Assembly: GCF_014203555.1 (NCBI RefSeq)
Contig: NZ_JACHJH010000003.1
Coordinates: 456,899-520,898, forward strand
Length of the DNA stretch: 64,000 nucleotides
From: Streptomyces olivoverticillatus
GTDB taxonomy: Bacteria > Actinomycetota > Actinomycetes > Streptomycetales > Streptomycetaceae
Reading direction: 5' to 3'
Part shown: piece after piece, positions 52,279 through 61,029 of the stretch
Numbering within the stretch: position 1 is the first letter of the stretch
How the letters are laid out: each line of letters begins with the position of its first letter
Translations under genes and position numbers: made by a program
The notes under the pieces: generated by a model
The model's database searches: none
Seen by the model: the letters and a program-made list of their open reading frames with translations, nothing else
What the model was told of the DNA's origin: nothing

Positions 52279-53256
52279 GTGAGACGTCTGTGGGCCGCGA
52301 TGCTGACGGCGGCGCTGGCCGTGGGGACTTCACCGGGTACGGCATCGGCCGGGAGCGCGCGCCGTGCGGCGGCCTCCCCCGTCGTGGCGGCCGATCAGGC
52401 CACGCGGGCCGTCCATGTGCTCGACGGGGGGCTCACGCAGTGGGACGCCGGGGGCGACAGCCGCGGGGTGCTGTGGTCGTGGAGCGCCGACGGGCAGCAG
52501 GAGCTCGGGGACCTGGATCCCGACTCCTCGTGGACGAACCCCAGCGAGGCGAAGTTCCGGGAGCTGGACGGGCGGCGCTATCTGCTGGCGACGGCCTCGG
52601 GCGGGCTGGCCGCGGTGGTGGGCTATCCGGACCGCGAGGTGTACTGGGCGGCCGACACCGGCACCGGCAATGCGCACAGCATCGACCTGCTGCCGGACGG
52701 GAACGTGGCGGTCGCGGCCAGCACCGGCGGCTACGTACGGCTGTACGCGGCCTCCGCCGGACCCCGCGTCACCCGGCATGCGCAGGTGGCGCTCGCGGGT
52801 GCGCACGGGGTGCACTGGGACCCGGGGACGCGGCTGCTGTGGGCGCTGGGGTCACGGGAGTTGGTCGCGCTGAAGGTGTCGGGGTCCGCGGGCGACCCGG
52901 CGCTTTCGGTGGCCCGCCGGGTCGACCTGCCCACCCGCAACGGACACGACCTGGCCCCGGTGCTCACCGCGCGGGGCCGGCTGTGGGTGACGACCGCCTC
53001 GGCCGTGTACCAGTACGCGACGGCACAGGGGCGCTTCGTGTCCTACCCCCTGCAGTCGCGGATCAGCGGTCCGGGCGTCAAGAGCATCGGGGACGACCCG
53101 AGGACCGGGCAGGTGCTCCTCGCCCGGCCCGAACCGGGCAACCCCTGCGACTGGTGCACCTCGACGCTGACGCTCTACCAGCCCGACGGCACCCGCACCC
53201 TGCTGCGCGGCGGAGTGTACAAGGCGCGCTGGTGGACCACTGCCCGCGGGCAGTGA
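52279..53256 (+). CDS. Secreted beta-propeller protein
   Basis: A 325-residue protein from GTG 52279 with a signal peptide (VRRLWAAMLTAALAVGTSPG, cleavage after ASAG-like residues). The mature part repeats four or more propeller-like blades (SIDLLPDGNVAVAASTGGYV, GVHWDPGTRLLWALGS). It probably folds as a six- or seven-bladed propeller outside the cell. It ends with a CDWC pair. Similar to DUF6528-type proteins of Streptomyces; no enzyme residues are clear. Confidence 0.7.
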   Translation: MRRLWAAMLTAALAVGTSPGTASAGSARRAAASPVVAADQATRAVHVLDGGLTQWDAGGDSRGVLWSWSADGQQELGDLDPDSSWTNPSEAKFRELDGRRYLLATASGGLAAVVGYPDREVYWAADTGTGNAHSIDLLPDGNVAVAASTGGYVRLYAASAGPRVTRHAQVALAGAHGVHWDPGTRLLWALGSRELVALKVSGSAGDPALSVARRVDLPTRNGHDLAPVLTARGRLWVTTASAVYQYATAQGRFVSYPLQSRISGPGVKSIGDDPRTGQVLLARPEPGNPCDWCTSTLTLYQPDGTRTLLRGGVYKARWWTTARGQ

Positions 53257-53273
53257 GCGCCGCCGGGGCACGC

Positions 53274-54437
53274 CTAGCGGACGGCCGTGGGTGGCGCTTC
53301 CCGCAGCCGCGCCCGGACGTCGGCGGCGGCGTCGAGGCTGCCGGGGACCTGCTCCCACAGGGCCAGCAGGGCGGGCGCGAGGAGGCGGGCGCGCTCTCCG
53401 CTGTGCTGCCAGCAGTAGTGGGCCCGCTTGAGCGCGGCGAGCGCCTCGCCGTCGGTGGGTCCGCCGCGCAGGATGCGGTGGGAGGCGGCCGACATCCACA
53501 GTTCGGCAGCGCGCGGGTGATCCCCCGCGAGGCGGGCGAGATCGGCGCGCACCTCGACCCACAGCCCGGCCTCCGAGCTGTGCGGGCCGTGCCGGCGGAG
53601 CGCCTGCTGCTCCCAGGCGGCGGCCATGGCGGCGGCCTCGTTGTGCCGGCCTTCCCGGGCGGCGGTCAGGATGCGCGGCAGGGGGTCGCGGTCCTCGGGC
53701 GGCGGGGCATCGGCCACCGCCGGTACGGGCTCGGGGGCCGGGGCGGGAGCCACGGCGGCGCGGTTGGCGAGGACGGAGCCGCCGCCTCCGTACTGGAGGG
53801 CCAGGATGCCTTCGGGGAGCCCGGCTTGGGCGAGGGCCAGCTGGTGGAGCAGGGCGGGATCGAGGGTGGGGCCCGCCGTGGGGTGCCCGACGGACAGGGC
53901 GGTGAGGAAGGCGCGGGTGTAGGGGCCGGCCTCCAGCGGGGGCTTGGCCGCGGCGGGGGCGACCACCCCGGTCAGCGGCAGGCCCTCGGCCAAGCGTCCG
54001 TCGTGGGCGGCGGCGGTCACATGCGGCCAGGAGTGGGCGTCCGCCTCGGCGTCGATCAGCAGCAGGGTGGGCCCGGCGTGCTCGCGCAGCGTGCGGGTGA
54101 GCCACTGCCAGGGCAGGCCCGTGTAGCGGACGGTGGCCGGGGTGCTGTCGCGCAGTGCCAGGTGCAGCTCGGTGCTGCGGCGGGTGGGGATCATCAGATG
54201 GCCGGTCACCCACACCAGCAGCGGGCCGGGCACTCGTACGGCGTCCTGGAGGTAGGCGAGCACGCTCTGCGGGCCCGCCATGGCGGGGAGCTGCACGATG
54301 TCGGCCGAGGGGGCGGCGAGGAAGCCGCGGGGGCCCGCCCCGGCGATGGCGTGCGCCGTCGGGTTCGGCAGGGTGCCCCGCCGCCGGTCGGGGGTGCCGT
54401 CCAGCAGCAGAACACAACCGTGGGTCGGGTGGTCCAA
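53274..54437 (-). CDS. Conserved Streptomyces protein of unknown function
   Basis: A 387-residue protein. The TTG at 54437 is preceded by GGAAGGAAGA and gives the start MDHPTHGCVLLLDGT. The N-terminal half is alpha/beta with SVLAYLQDAVRVPGPLLVWV and STELHLALRDSTPATVRYTG, vaguely like caspase-fold proteins but lacking a clear His-Cys pair. The C-terminal half is helical repeats (about 250-380, TPR-like). Convergent with the propeller gene. Function unknown. Confidence 0.6.
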   Translation of the reverse strand: MDHPTHGCVLLLDGTPDRRRGTLPNPTAHAIAGAGPRGFLAAPSADIVQLPAMAGPQSVLAYLQDAVRVPGPLLVWVTGHLMIPTRRSTELHLALRDSTPATVRYTGLPWQWLTRTLREHAGPTLLLIDAEADAHSWPHVTAAAHDGRLAEGLPLTGVVAPAAAKPPLEAGPYTRAFLTALSVGHPTAGPTLDPALLHQLALAQAGLPEGILALQYGGGGSVLANRAAVAPAPAPEPVPAVADAPPPEDRDPLPRILTAAREGRHNEAAAMAAAWEQQALRRHGPHSSEAGLWVEVRADLARLAGDHPRAAELWMSAASHRILRGGPTDGEALAALKRAHYCWQHSGERARLLAPALLALWEQVPGSLDAAADVRARLREAPPTAVR

Positions 54438-54535
54438 CGCGTTCTTCCTTCCGGCTGGTTCACAGATGCGTGACGCAACTGTAGGCGCCGGTGCCGGAGC
54501 CGAGGACGGTAATGGCCGCACGGCCGGTGCGGACG

Positions 54536-54769
54536 TCACCCGCGCTTGCGGGCCACGGAGCGGGCGCGCCGCTCCTCGGTGCGGATCCTGCGCTCCTCGG
54601 CGGCCTTCTTCACGCCCTCCGCGCGACGTTCGGCATAGCCGTTGGGCTCGACGACGTGGAAGCACTGACCGCAGACGTACCCCCCCTCGGGACCCTCGAT
54701 CACCGGGTTCAGGCAGTCTTTGCAGAGCATCGCGGCAGCATTCGTCTGGGGGATGTCGGAGCTGTCCAT
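54536..54769 (-). CDS. Zinc-ribbon protein, second of a coupled pair
   Basis: A 77-residue protein. It begins MDSSDIPQTNAAAMLCKDCL and has CKDC...CGQC with the core NPVIEGPEGGYVC, then a basic helical tail (EERRIRTEERRARSVARKRG). Its ATG overlaps the stop of the 28-residue protein upstream, so they are coupled, and both share the CxxC-x-PVI-x-G pattern. Confidence 0.75.
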   Translation of the reverse strand: MDSSDIPQTNAAAMLCKDCLNPVIEGPEGGYVCGQCFHVVEPNGYAERRAEGVKKAAEERRIRTEERRARSVARKRG

Positions 54770-54855
54770 TATTTACCGGCGGCACCACAGTTGTTGCACG
54801 ACCAGCCGCCGTCGGATCCCTGGATCACGGGCGCGCCGCAGCGAGTACAGTTCAC
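54769..54855 (-). CDS. 28-residue mini zinc ribbon
   Basis: A tiny protein, MNCTRCGAPVIQGSDGGW continuing to a second CNNC pair, 28 residues, from GTG 54855 with an excellent GGGGGAGGGG site. Four cysteines in two CxxC pairs make a complete zinc knuckle. Its stop overlaps the ATG of the next gene (TAATG). Clearly related in core to the following protein. Confidence 0.75.
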   Translation of the reverse strand: MNCTRCGAPVIQGSDGGWSCNNCGAAGK

Positions 54856-54951
54856 GTCTCACCCCTCCCCCGCTCATCATGGCACCCGGCCGATCCGGCC
54901 GGAAGAACCGGCTCGGGATCGACGGGGGCGGCCTGACGATGGCCGGATGAC

Positions 54952-54982
54952 GACGGTCCGGGCCTCACGGGCCCGGACCGTC
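54952..54982 (-). terminator. Terminator of the SH3-like gene
   Basis: GACGGTCCGGGCC and GGCCCGGACCGTC form a perfect 13-bp stem with a 5-nt loop, 24 bp downstream of the minus-strand SH3-like gene stop. Confidence 0.65.
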
Positions 54983-55006
54983 GGCCGTCGTGCGCGGCCC
55001 GTGCCG

Positions 55007-55417
55007 TCAGCCCATCGCGCTGCGGGACTCGACGCTGTTGTCCAGTGCGCTGCGGTTGAGGGACCGGCAGAAAGGGACGTCCGGGGCGTTGGCGATGTAC
55101 TTGCCGGAGACCCAGGTGCTGCGGTCCTTCAGGAGGTACCAGAGCGTGTTGCCGCCCACGTCCTGCGCGTGGACCTTGCACCGGAGCGCGAGCGGGGCGT
55201 TGTGCTTGAGGACCCCCCGCACGGACGAGTCGGTGCTGGGGTACGCGCGCTCGTTGATGCCCGATGCCGCGTTGACCGTGCCGTTGGGTTTGGTACCGGT
55301 ACCCGGGCCGGGGGTCGCGTGCACCGGAGTGACGGCCAGCAGCGATCCGCCGAGCGCGGCGGCCGCCAGCAGGCCGGCCGACAACTTGCCGCCGCGGCTC
55401 GCGAATGTCCAGGACAT
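55007..55417 (-). CDS. Secreted SH3-like domain protein
   Basis: A 136-residue protein; ATG 55417 has GAGGAG. It has a signal peptide (MSWTFASRGGKLSAGLLAAA, hydrophobic core, cleavage at VHA-like site near residue 34) and a mature domain with SH3b-like beta strands (VRGVLKHNAPLALRCKVHAQ, TLWYLLKDRSTWVSGKYIAN). It is small, secreted, with two cysteines likely to form a disulfide. SH3-like proteins may bind cell-wall peptides. Confidence 0.7.
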   Translation of the reverse strand: MSWTFASRGGKLSAGLLAAAALGGSLLAVTPVHATPGPGTGTKPNGTVNAASGINERAYPSTDSSVRGVLKHNAPLALRCKVHAQDVGGNTLWYLLKDRSTWVSGKYIANAPDVPFCRSLNRSALDNSVESRSAMG

Positions 55418-55514
55418 GGGAACTCCTCTGTGCGAAGTGGATACAGCATTGCCCCAGTTCCACACAGAAAGAGGGGATAAACCAGGACATACGGATGAAT
55501 ACTCGCAGGTGGGG

Positions 55515-56519
55515 TTACTTCTTCGCCCGGCTGGGCTGCACCCGTTTCGGCTCGCCCTTCATCTTCGGGTGCTCCGGCGGGTAGGGCAGGTCCCCCAGCC
55601 CGTGGTCGCGCTCGTCCCGGGCGGCCAGCTCCAGCGCGGCCTCCAGGCCGCAGGGGTGGGCGTCCATGTCCGCGTGGACGTCGCCGAGCTCGGCGAAGCG
55701 AACGGGCATGGTCGCCAGGTCGAAGTCCTCGGGCACGGCGTCGGGCAGCTCCTCCCAGCGCAGCGGCGCGGAGACCGGGGCACGCTCGCGGGGGCGCACG
55801 GAGTAGGCGCTGGCGATGGTGCGGTCCCGGGCCGTCTGGTTGTAGTCGACGAAGACCTTCTCCCCGCGCTCCTCCTTCCACCACGCGGTGGTGATCCGCT
55901 CCGGCGCGCCCCGCTCCAGCTCCCGGGCGACGGCGATGGCCGCGCGCCGCACCTGGACGAAGGTCCACTGCGGCGCGATGGGCACGAACACGTGCAGGCC
56001 GCGCCCGCCGGACGTCTTGGGCCAGCCCGTGAGGCCCAGCCCGGCCAGCACCTCCCGCAGCTCCAGCGCGGCTCGCACCGCCTCCGGATAGCCCGTGCCG
56101 GGCTGCGGGTCCAGGTCGATGCGCAGCTCGTCGGGGTGGTCGGTGTCGGAGCGGCGGACCGGCCAGGGGTGGAAGGTCAGGCAGCCCAGGTTCGCCGCCC
56201 ACAGCACGGCCGCGGTCTCGGTGGGGCAGATCTCGTCGGCGTACCGGCCGCTGGGGAAGGCGATCCGGCCGGTGGGGATCCACTCCGGCAGGTTCTTGGG
56301 CGCCCGCTTCTGGAAGAACGACTCCCCCTCGACCCCGTCGGGGTAGCGCTCCAAGGTGGTGGGCCGGTCCTTGAGCGCTCGCAGGATGCCGTCCCCGACG
56401 CTCAGGTAGTAGCGGGCGACGTCGGCCTTGGTGAATCCGCGCCGGGGGAAGTAGACCTTGTCGGGATTGGACAGCCGTACCGTCCGCTCGCCGACGGTGA
56501 GCTCCAGCGTCTGTGCCAT
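55515..56519 (-). CDS. ligD: LigD polymerase domain (NHEJ primase-polymerase)
   Basis: A 334-residue protein of the LigD-POL/primase-polymerase family. Conserved blocks are DKVYFPRRGFTKADVARYY near the start, the metal-binding region with RIDLDPQP, and TSGGRGLHVFVPI. It adds nucleotides to DNA ends during non-homologous end joining. It stands alone, without nuclease or ligase domains; a ligase is encoded divergently next to it. ATG 56519 is preferred over GTG 56525. Confidence 0.88.
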   Translation of the reverse strand: MAQTLELTVGERTVRLSNPDKVYFPRRGFTKADVARYYLSVGDGILRALKDRPTTLERYPDGVEGESFFQKRAPKNLPEWIPTGRIAFPSGRYADEICPTETAAVLWAANLGCLTFHPWPVRRSDTDHPDELRIDLDPQPGTGYPEAVRAALELREVLAGLGLTGWPKTSGGRGLHVFVPIAPQWTFVQVRRAAIAVARELERGAPERITTAWWKEERGEKVFVDYNQTARDRTIASAYSVRPRERAPVSAPLRWEELPDAVPEDFDLATMPVRFAELGDVHADMDAHPCGLEAALELAARDERDHGLGDLPYPPEHPKMKGEPKRVQPSRAKK

Positions 56520-56596
56520 GTACACACGCTAGGCGGCGCCGTGTCGCCACGCCTGTCGGCGGGCGCCGCCCCGGCCGGGCCCGCACAATCACGACC

Positions 56597-57664
56597 ATGG
56601 ACCTTCCGGTGATGCCTCCCGTCGAGCCGATGCTGGCCCGGTCCGCGGCCACCATCCCGCCCGGGATGCAGTACGAGGCCAAGTGGGACGGCTTCCGGGC
56701 CATCGTCTTCCGCGACGGCGCCGAGCTCGAACTGGGCAGCCGCTCGGGCAGGCCGCTGACCCGCTACTTCCCCGAACTCGTCGCCGTCCTGCGTGAGCAG
56801 CTCCCCGAGCGCTGCGTGCTGGACGGGGAGATCGTCATCGTGCGCGGCGGACGGCTGGACTTCGACGCCCTGCTGGAGCGCATCCACCCGGCCGACTCGC
56901 GCGTGCGGCACCTGGCCGAGGTCACCCCGGCGTCCTTCGTCGCCTTCGACCTGCTCGCCCTGGGCGACCGGTCGCTGCTGGCCACGCCCCAGCGCGAGCG
57001 CCGGGCCGCGCTGACCGAGGCGCTGCGCGGCGCCCGCGACCCGCTGTTCACCGCACCCGCCACCGACGATCTCGACGTCGCCCGGCGGTGGTTCGCCCAG
57101 TTCGAGGGGGCGGGCCTGGACGGGGTGGTGGCCAAGCCGCCGGAGCTGCCCTACCGGCCGGGCGAGCGGGTGATGGTGAAGGTCAAGCACGAGCGGACCG
57201 CCGACTGCGTCGTCGCGGGTCTGCGGCACCACAAGAGCGGACCGGTCGTCGGCTCGCTGCTGCTCGGGCTGTACAACGCCGAGGGCCGCCTGCAGCACGT
57301 GGGGGTCTGTGCCTCCTTCCCCATGCGCCGGCGCCGGGAGCTGATGGACGAGCTGGAACCGCTGCGCATGTCCGACGCCGCAGGCCACCCCTGGCAGGAG
57401 TGGGCCAGCGCCGAGGCGCAGGCGGCCGACCGGCTGCCCGGCGGGCCCAGCCGCTGGACCGGCAAGAAGGATCTGTCCTGGCTCCCGCTGCGCCCGGAGC
57501 GGGTGTGCGAGGTCGCCTACGACCACATGCAGGGCGACCGCTTCCGGCACACCGCGCAGTTCCGCCGCTGGCGCCCGGACCGGGAGCCCTCCTCGTGCAC
57601 GTACGCACAGCTGGAGGAGCCGGTGCACTACGACCTGGCCGAGGTGCTGGGCGGCCGGGCCTGA
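56597..57664 (+). CDS. ligC: ATP-dependent DNA ligase, LigC type
   Basis: A 355-residue ligase. The adenylation lysine is K29 in YEAKWDGFRA; further motifs are RSGRPLT, LDGEIV, and MVKVKHERTADCVV (motif V). It includes an OB-fold after residue 215. With the divergent LigD-POL gene it makes up the sealing and polymerising parts of bacterial NHEJ; no Ku gene is in the window. Confidence 0.88.
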   Translation: MDLPVMPPVEPMLARSAATIPPGMQYEAKWDGFRAIVFRDGAELELGSRSGRPLTRYFPELVAVLREQLPERCVLDGEIVIVRGGRLDFDALLERIHPADSRVRHLAEVTPASFVAFDLLALGDRSLLATPQRERRAALTEALRGARDPLFTAPATDDLDVARRWFAQFEGAGLDGVVAKPPELPYRPGERVMVKVKHERTADCVVAGLRHHKSGPVVGSLLLGLYNAEGRLQHVGVCASFPMRRRRELMDELEPLRMSDAAGHPWQEWASAEAQAADRLPGGPSRWTGKKDLSWLPLRPERVCEVAYDHMQGDRFRHTAQFRRWRPDREPSSCTYAQLEEPVHYDLAEVLGGRA

Positions 57665-57842
57665 GCCTGCGTCAGCTCGTACGCGCGTCTTCACTGACGG
57701 CACGTCAGCCGCAGTCTTTCTCCGGGCTGGTTCCCCTTTCGGCGCATCGTCCTACCCGGACGGCCGCGCAAAACAGGAACTGACGGGTCGACAGATCCAG
57801 GCTGGACGGAACTGCTGCCGCCCGATGGAAGGGGTGACGCCC

Positions 57843-59036
57843 ATGGCCGGGGCGTATCCGACCCGCTTCGCCTCCGGCGCACGACGCGGTGCCGCCCTGG
57901 TGGCCTGCGCATGCGCCGTGTGCCTGTCGGCCTGCACCGGGCCGTCCGCCGCCGCCGACGCGGCCGACGGCCCGGACTCCCCGTTCTGGGTGGAGCCCGC
58001 GGGCCGGGCCGCCAAGCAGGTGCAGACGTGGCTGGAGCGGGGGCGGGAAGAGGACGCGGAGGCGATGCGGCGCATCGCCGACCGGCCGACGGCGGTGTGG
58101 ATGACCGGCGGCGACCCCCGGGAACAGGTGGGCGAGGTGACCCGGGAAGCGGAGCGGGCCGGGCGGATCCCGCTGCTGGTCGCCTACAACATCCCGCAGC
58201 GCGACTGCGGCCAGTACTCCTCCGGGGGCGTGCGGGACGCCGCGGCCTACCGGAGCTGGGTGGCGAGCGCCGCGGCCGGGATCGGCGGGCGCAAGGCGTG
58301 GGTGGTCCTCGAACCCGACGCCATCGCCCAGTGGGCCTCGGGCTGCGTGCCCGCCTCCGCCGCCGGGGAACGGCTCCGGCTGCTGTCGGAGGCCGTACGG
58401 ACGTTCAAGCGGCAGCCGGGGACGTCGGTGTACATCGACGCGGGCAACGCCGGATGGATCTCCGACCAGCGGCTGCTGGCCGAGGCGCTGACGAAGGCGG
58501 GGGTCGCTCAAGCCGACGGCTTCGCCCTGAACGTCTCCAACTTCCACACCACGCCCGTCACCCGGGAGTACGGCGACCGGCTCTCGGCCCGGCTGGGCGG
58601 GGCCCACTACATCATCGACACCAGCCGCAACGGCAACGGCCCGCTGCCGCCGCCCGCGTCCCGGCCCGGCCCGAGCCCCGCACCGGGGCCGACCGCCCTC
58701 GCCGCGGACGACTCGGCGGGCACCGGCACCGGCAGCGGCGACGAGGCGTGGTGCAACCCGCCGGGCCGGGCGCTGGGGACGCCGCCCACCACGGCGACCG
58801 GCGATCCGCTCGTCGACGCCTTCGTCTGGGTCAAACGCCCCGGGGAGTCCGACGGCGCCTGCCGGGGCGCCCCGCCCGCCGGGCACTGGTGGGCCGAGTA
58901 CGCGCTGGGCCTGGCCAAGACCGTCCCCAGCGTCCCGGCACAGACCCCGCCCGCACAGACTCCGCCCGCCGCCCCTGTTTCCGTGCCCGCGCCCGCGGTG
59001 CCGGCCCCGGCCCCCGCTCCGGCGGCGCACCCGTGA
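57843..59036 (+). CDS. cslZ: GH6 endoglucanase lipoprotein (CslZ-like)
   Basis: A 397-residue glycoside hydrolase family 6 protein. ATG 57843 has GAAGGGG before it. The lipobox is LSAC (C31). The GH6 hallmarks are the VVLEPDAIAQ block with its aspartate, YNIPQRDCGQYSSGG, and LNVSNFHTT. A Pro/Ser/Gly/Thr-rich insertion (about 264-298) interrupts the later part. It lies convergent to glxA and next to cslA, the position of cslZ, which is proposed to trim the beta-glycan at hyphal tips. Confidence 0.85.
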   Translation: MAGAYPTRFASGARRGAALVACACAVCLSACTGPSAAADAADGPDSPFWVEPAGRAAKQVQTWLERGREEDAEAMRRIADRPTAVWMTGGDPREQVGEVTREAERAGRIPLLVAYNIPQRDCGQYSSGGVRDAAAYRSWVASAAAGIGGRKAWVVLEPDAIAQWASGCVPASAAGERLRLLSEAVRTFKRQPGTSVYIDAGNAGWISDQRLLAEALTKAGVAQADGFALNVSNFHTTPVTREYGDRLSARLGGAHYIIDTSRNGNGPLPPPASRPGPSPAPGPTALAADDSAGTGTGSGDEAWCNPPGRALGTPPTTATGDPLVDAFVWVKRPGESDGACRGAPPAGHWWAEYALGLAKTVPSVPAQTPPAQTPPAAPVSVPAPAVPAPAPAPAAHP

Positions 59037-59040
59037 AGCC

Positions 59041-59076
59041 GGGGGCGGCAGCGCGGATTGCCGCGCTGCCGCCCCC
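59041..59076. terminator. Perfect 16-bp bidirectional terminator
   Basis: GGGGGCGGCAGCGCGG and CCGCGCTGCCGCCCCC form a perfect 16-bp stem with loop ATTG. It lies between the convergent cslZ and glxA stops and can serve both. Confidence 0.85.
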
Positions 59077-59085
59077 GTCCGCTCG

Positions 59086-61026
59086 TCAGGCGATGTGCAC
59101 CCAGGCCGCGTTGGAGGGCGTGCCCGCCCGGTCGACGACGAAGACCATGTACCAGCCGACCGGCACCAGCGAAGGATCCTCCGGAATGGTCACGGCCAGC
59201 GCGCCGCCCCGGGGCGTGGCCGTCAGAGCGATGGAGCGCTGCTCGACGTCGGTGGCGTGGGTGACCGCGCTCGGCCGCATCAGCCGCACCTTGGCCGCCT
59301 CGCGCGGGGAGGCGCCGGGCAGGGTGACGGTCGTCCCGCGCCCGGCCTCGATGACGCCGGTGCCGAGGGCCGGCCGGTGGGGGCGGTAGAGGTACGGCGG
59401 GGTGTAGACCTCGATGCGCTTCTCGAAGGTGCCGACCCGGGTGTCGTCCTTGTCGGCGAAGAGCGGGTTGGAGCCGAACACCGCGATCCGGCCGTCCGGC
59501 AGCAGCAGGGCCTCGGAGTGGTAGTCGCGGCCGACGGTAGGGTCGGCGGCGGTGCGGAAGGTGCGGCTCGACGGGTCGTAGAACTGGGCGCGCAGGATGT
59601 CCGAGCCGCGCTTGCCCCGGTAGTCGCCCGAGCCGCCGGTGGTGAAGACGGTGTCGTCGGGGGTCAGCACGGCGTTGAGGTAGCGGGTGGCCCGCGGCAG
59701 CGCCGGGCCCGGGGTGTAGCGGGGGGCCTCGGCCTTGAGGTCGGCCACGGCCGTGCGCCCGCTGGACCGGTGGGACTCGCCCACCCCGCCGCCGCCGAGG
59801 ATCATCACCTTCTGGTCCTGGGCGGGGGGCAGCAGCACCGAGGCGGAGGTCTCCGTCATGTCCTGCTCCGGCAGGCCGGGCACGGGCGTGAAGGTGTTGT
59901 TCTCCGCATCCCACAGACCCGGCGCGCGGCCCTGGTCGGCGGGCCCGTAGCCCGCGTTGGAGCCGGAGTAGAACAGCCGCCCGCCGCCGGTGAGGAACAG
60001 CGCGGGGTAGGTGGGGAAGTACCGCTGCGGCCCGGCGGACCAGGTGCGGGTCCCGGGGTCGTAGATCTCGTTCTTGCCCGGGATGATCTCGCCCATGTCG
60101 TCCAGGCCGGAGACGGCGAGCACGCGCCCGTCCTTGAGCGTCACCAGCGTCGGGTACCAGCGGGCCTCGGACATGGGGTCGACGGGCACGTAGCGCTCGG
60201 CCACGGGATCGAACTCGAAGGCCTCCTTGAGCCCCTGGAAGTCCTTCTTGTCCAGGCCCAGCTTGGCCGCCAGGCCGTAGACGTCCTGGGCCTCGCGGCC
60301 CTCCAGCCCCTTGATGCGGTACTGGTCGGCCGTGTTGGCGACGCCCTCCTCGCCCTCGGCGACGGCCTCCACGTACACCCGGGCCTGGGAGGCAGTCACC
60401 ATGACCCGTTTGCGGCTCGCGTCCTCCTCGTCGGTGACGATCTTCCTGGCGCGCGGGACGAGGACGGGCACCTGGGAGCGGTACTGTCTGCCGCCGGACC
60501 CCTCGAAGAGGGTGCCCGCGGGGAGGATCCTGGCCTCGTCGGGGTTCTCGTTCTTCACCAGCATCGCGCCGCCCGCCCGCCGGACGTCGCCGGTGAGCTT
60601 CTCGTAGCGGGCGGTGCCGCCCGCCACCAGCAGGCGGCCGTCGGGCAGTTGGGCGTGCCCGGCGCAGAACATGTCCTTGGGGGTGGGGATCTCCTTGAAG
60701 GTGTTGCGCACCGGATCCCACAGCACGCTCTGGAAGGTGCCGGCCTTGAAGTTCTTCTCGTCGTTGCCGGAACCGGCGATCAGCAGCACCTTGCCGGTGT
60801 GCAGCAGGGCCGCGTGGATGGCGTTGACGCGGTAGCGCTCGGGTACGTCGACGACGTCCCAGTGCCCGTAGCGGGCCTTGTACGTGCTCTTGTTGACGGT
60901 GTAGTCGTGCCAGGCCCGCTCGGCGAAGCCGGTGGCCGCGGGTCCGTTCGCCGCGACCAGCGCCAGCACCGCCGCCGTGCCCAGTGCCGCGCGGCGCGCC
61001 TTCGCCTGTCGGAAGATCCTCACCAC
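59086..61026 (-). CDS. glxA: GlxA, copper radical oxidase
   Basis: A 646-residue galactose-oxidase-like copper enzyme. The cysteine of MFCAGHAQL (C121) and tyrosine of ARWYPT match the Cys-Tyr cofactor pair; Tyr-His in GRDYHS and His in VTHATD match copper ligands. Kelch-type propeller repeats follow. An N-terminal hydrophobic segment (AALGTAAVLALVAANGPAAT) is a signal or anchor. In Streptomyces, GlxA oxidises the tip glycan made by CslA and is needed for normal development. It starts at GTG 61026, 3 bp after cslA. Confidence 0.93.
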   Translation of the reverse strand: MVRIFRQAKARRAALGTAAVLALVAANGPAATGFAERAWHDYTVNKSTYKARYGHWDVVDVPERYRVNAIHAALLHTGKVLLIAGSGNDEKNFKAGTFQSVLWDPVRNTFKEIPTPKDMFCAGHAQLPDGRLLVAGGTARYEKLTGDVRRAGGAMLVKNENPDEARILPAGTLFEGSGGRQYRSQVPVLVPRARKIVTDEEDASRKRVMVTASQARVYVEAVAEGEEGVANTADQYRIKGLEGREAQDVYGLAAKLGLDKKDFQGLKEAFEFDPVAERYVPVDPMSEARWYPTLVTLKDGRVLAVSGLDDMGEIIPGKNEIYDPGTRTWSAGPQRYFPTYPALFLTGGGRLFYSGSNAGYGPADQGRAPGLWDAENNTFTPVPGLPEQDMTETSASVLLPPAQDQKVMILGGGGVGESHRSSGRTAVADLKAEAPRYTPGPALPRATRYLNAVLTPDDTVFTTGGSGDYRGKRGSDILRAQFYDPSSRTFRTAADPTVGRDYHSEALLLPDGRIAVFGSNPLFADKDDTRVGTFEKRIEVYTPPYLYRPHRPALGTGVIEAGRGTTVTLPGASPREAAKVRLMRPSAVTHATDVEQRSIALTATPRGGALAVTIPEDPSLVPVGWYMVFVVDRAGTPSNAAWVHIA

Positions 61027-61029
61027 GCC

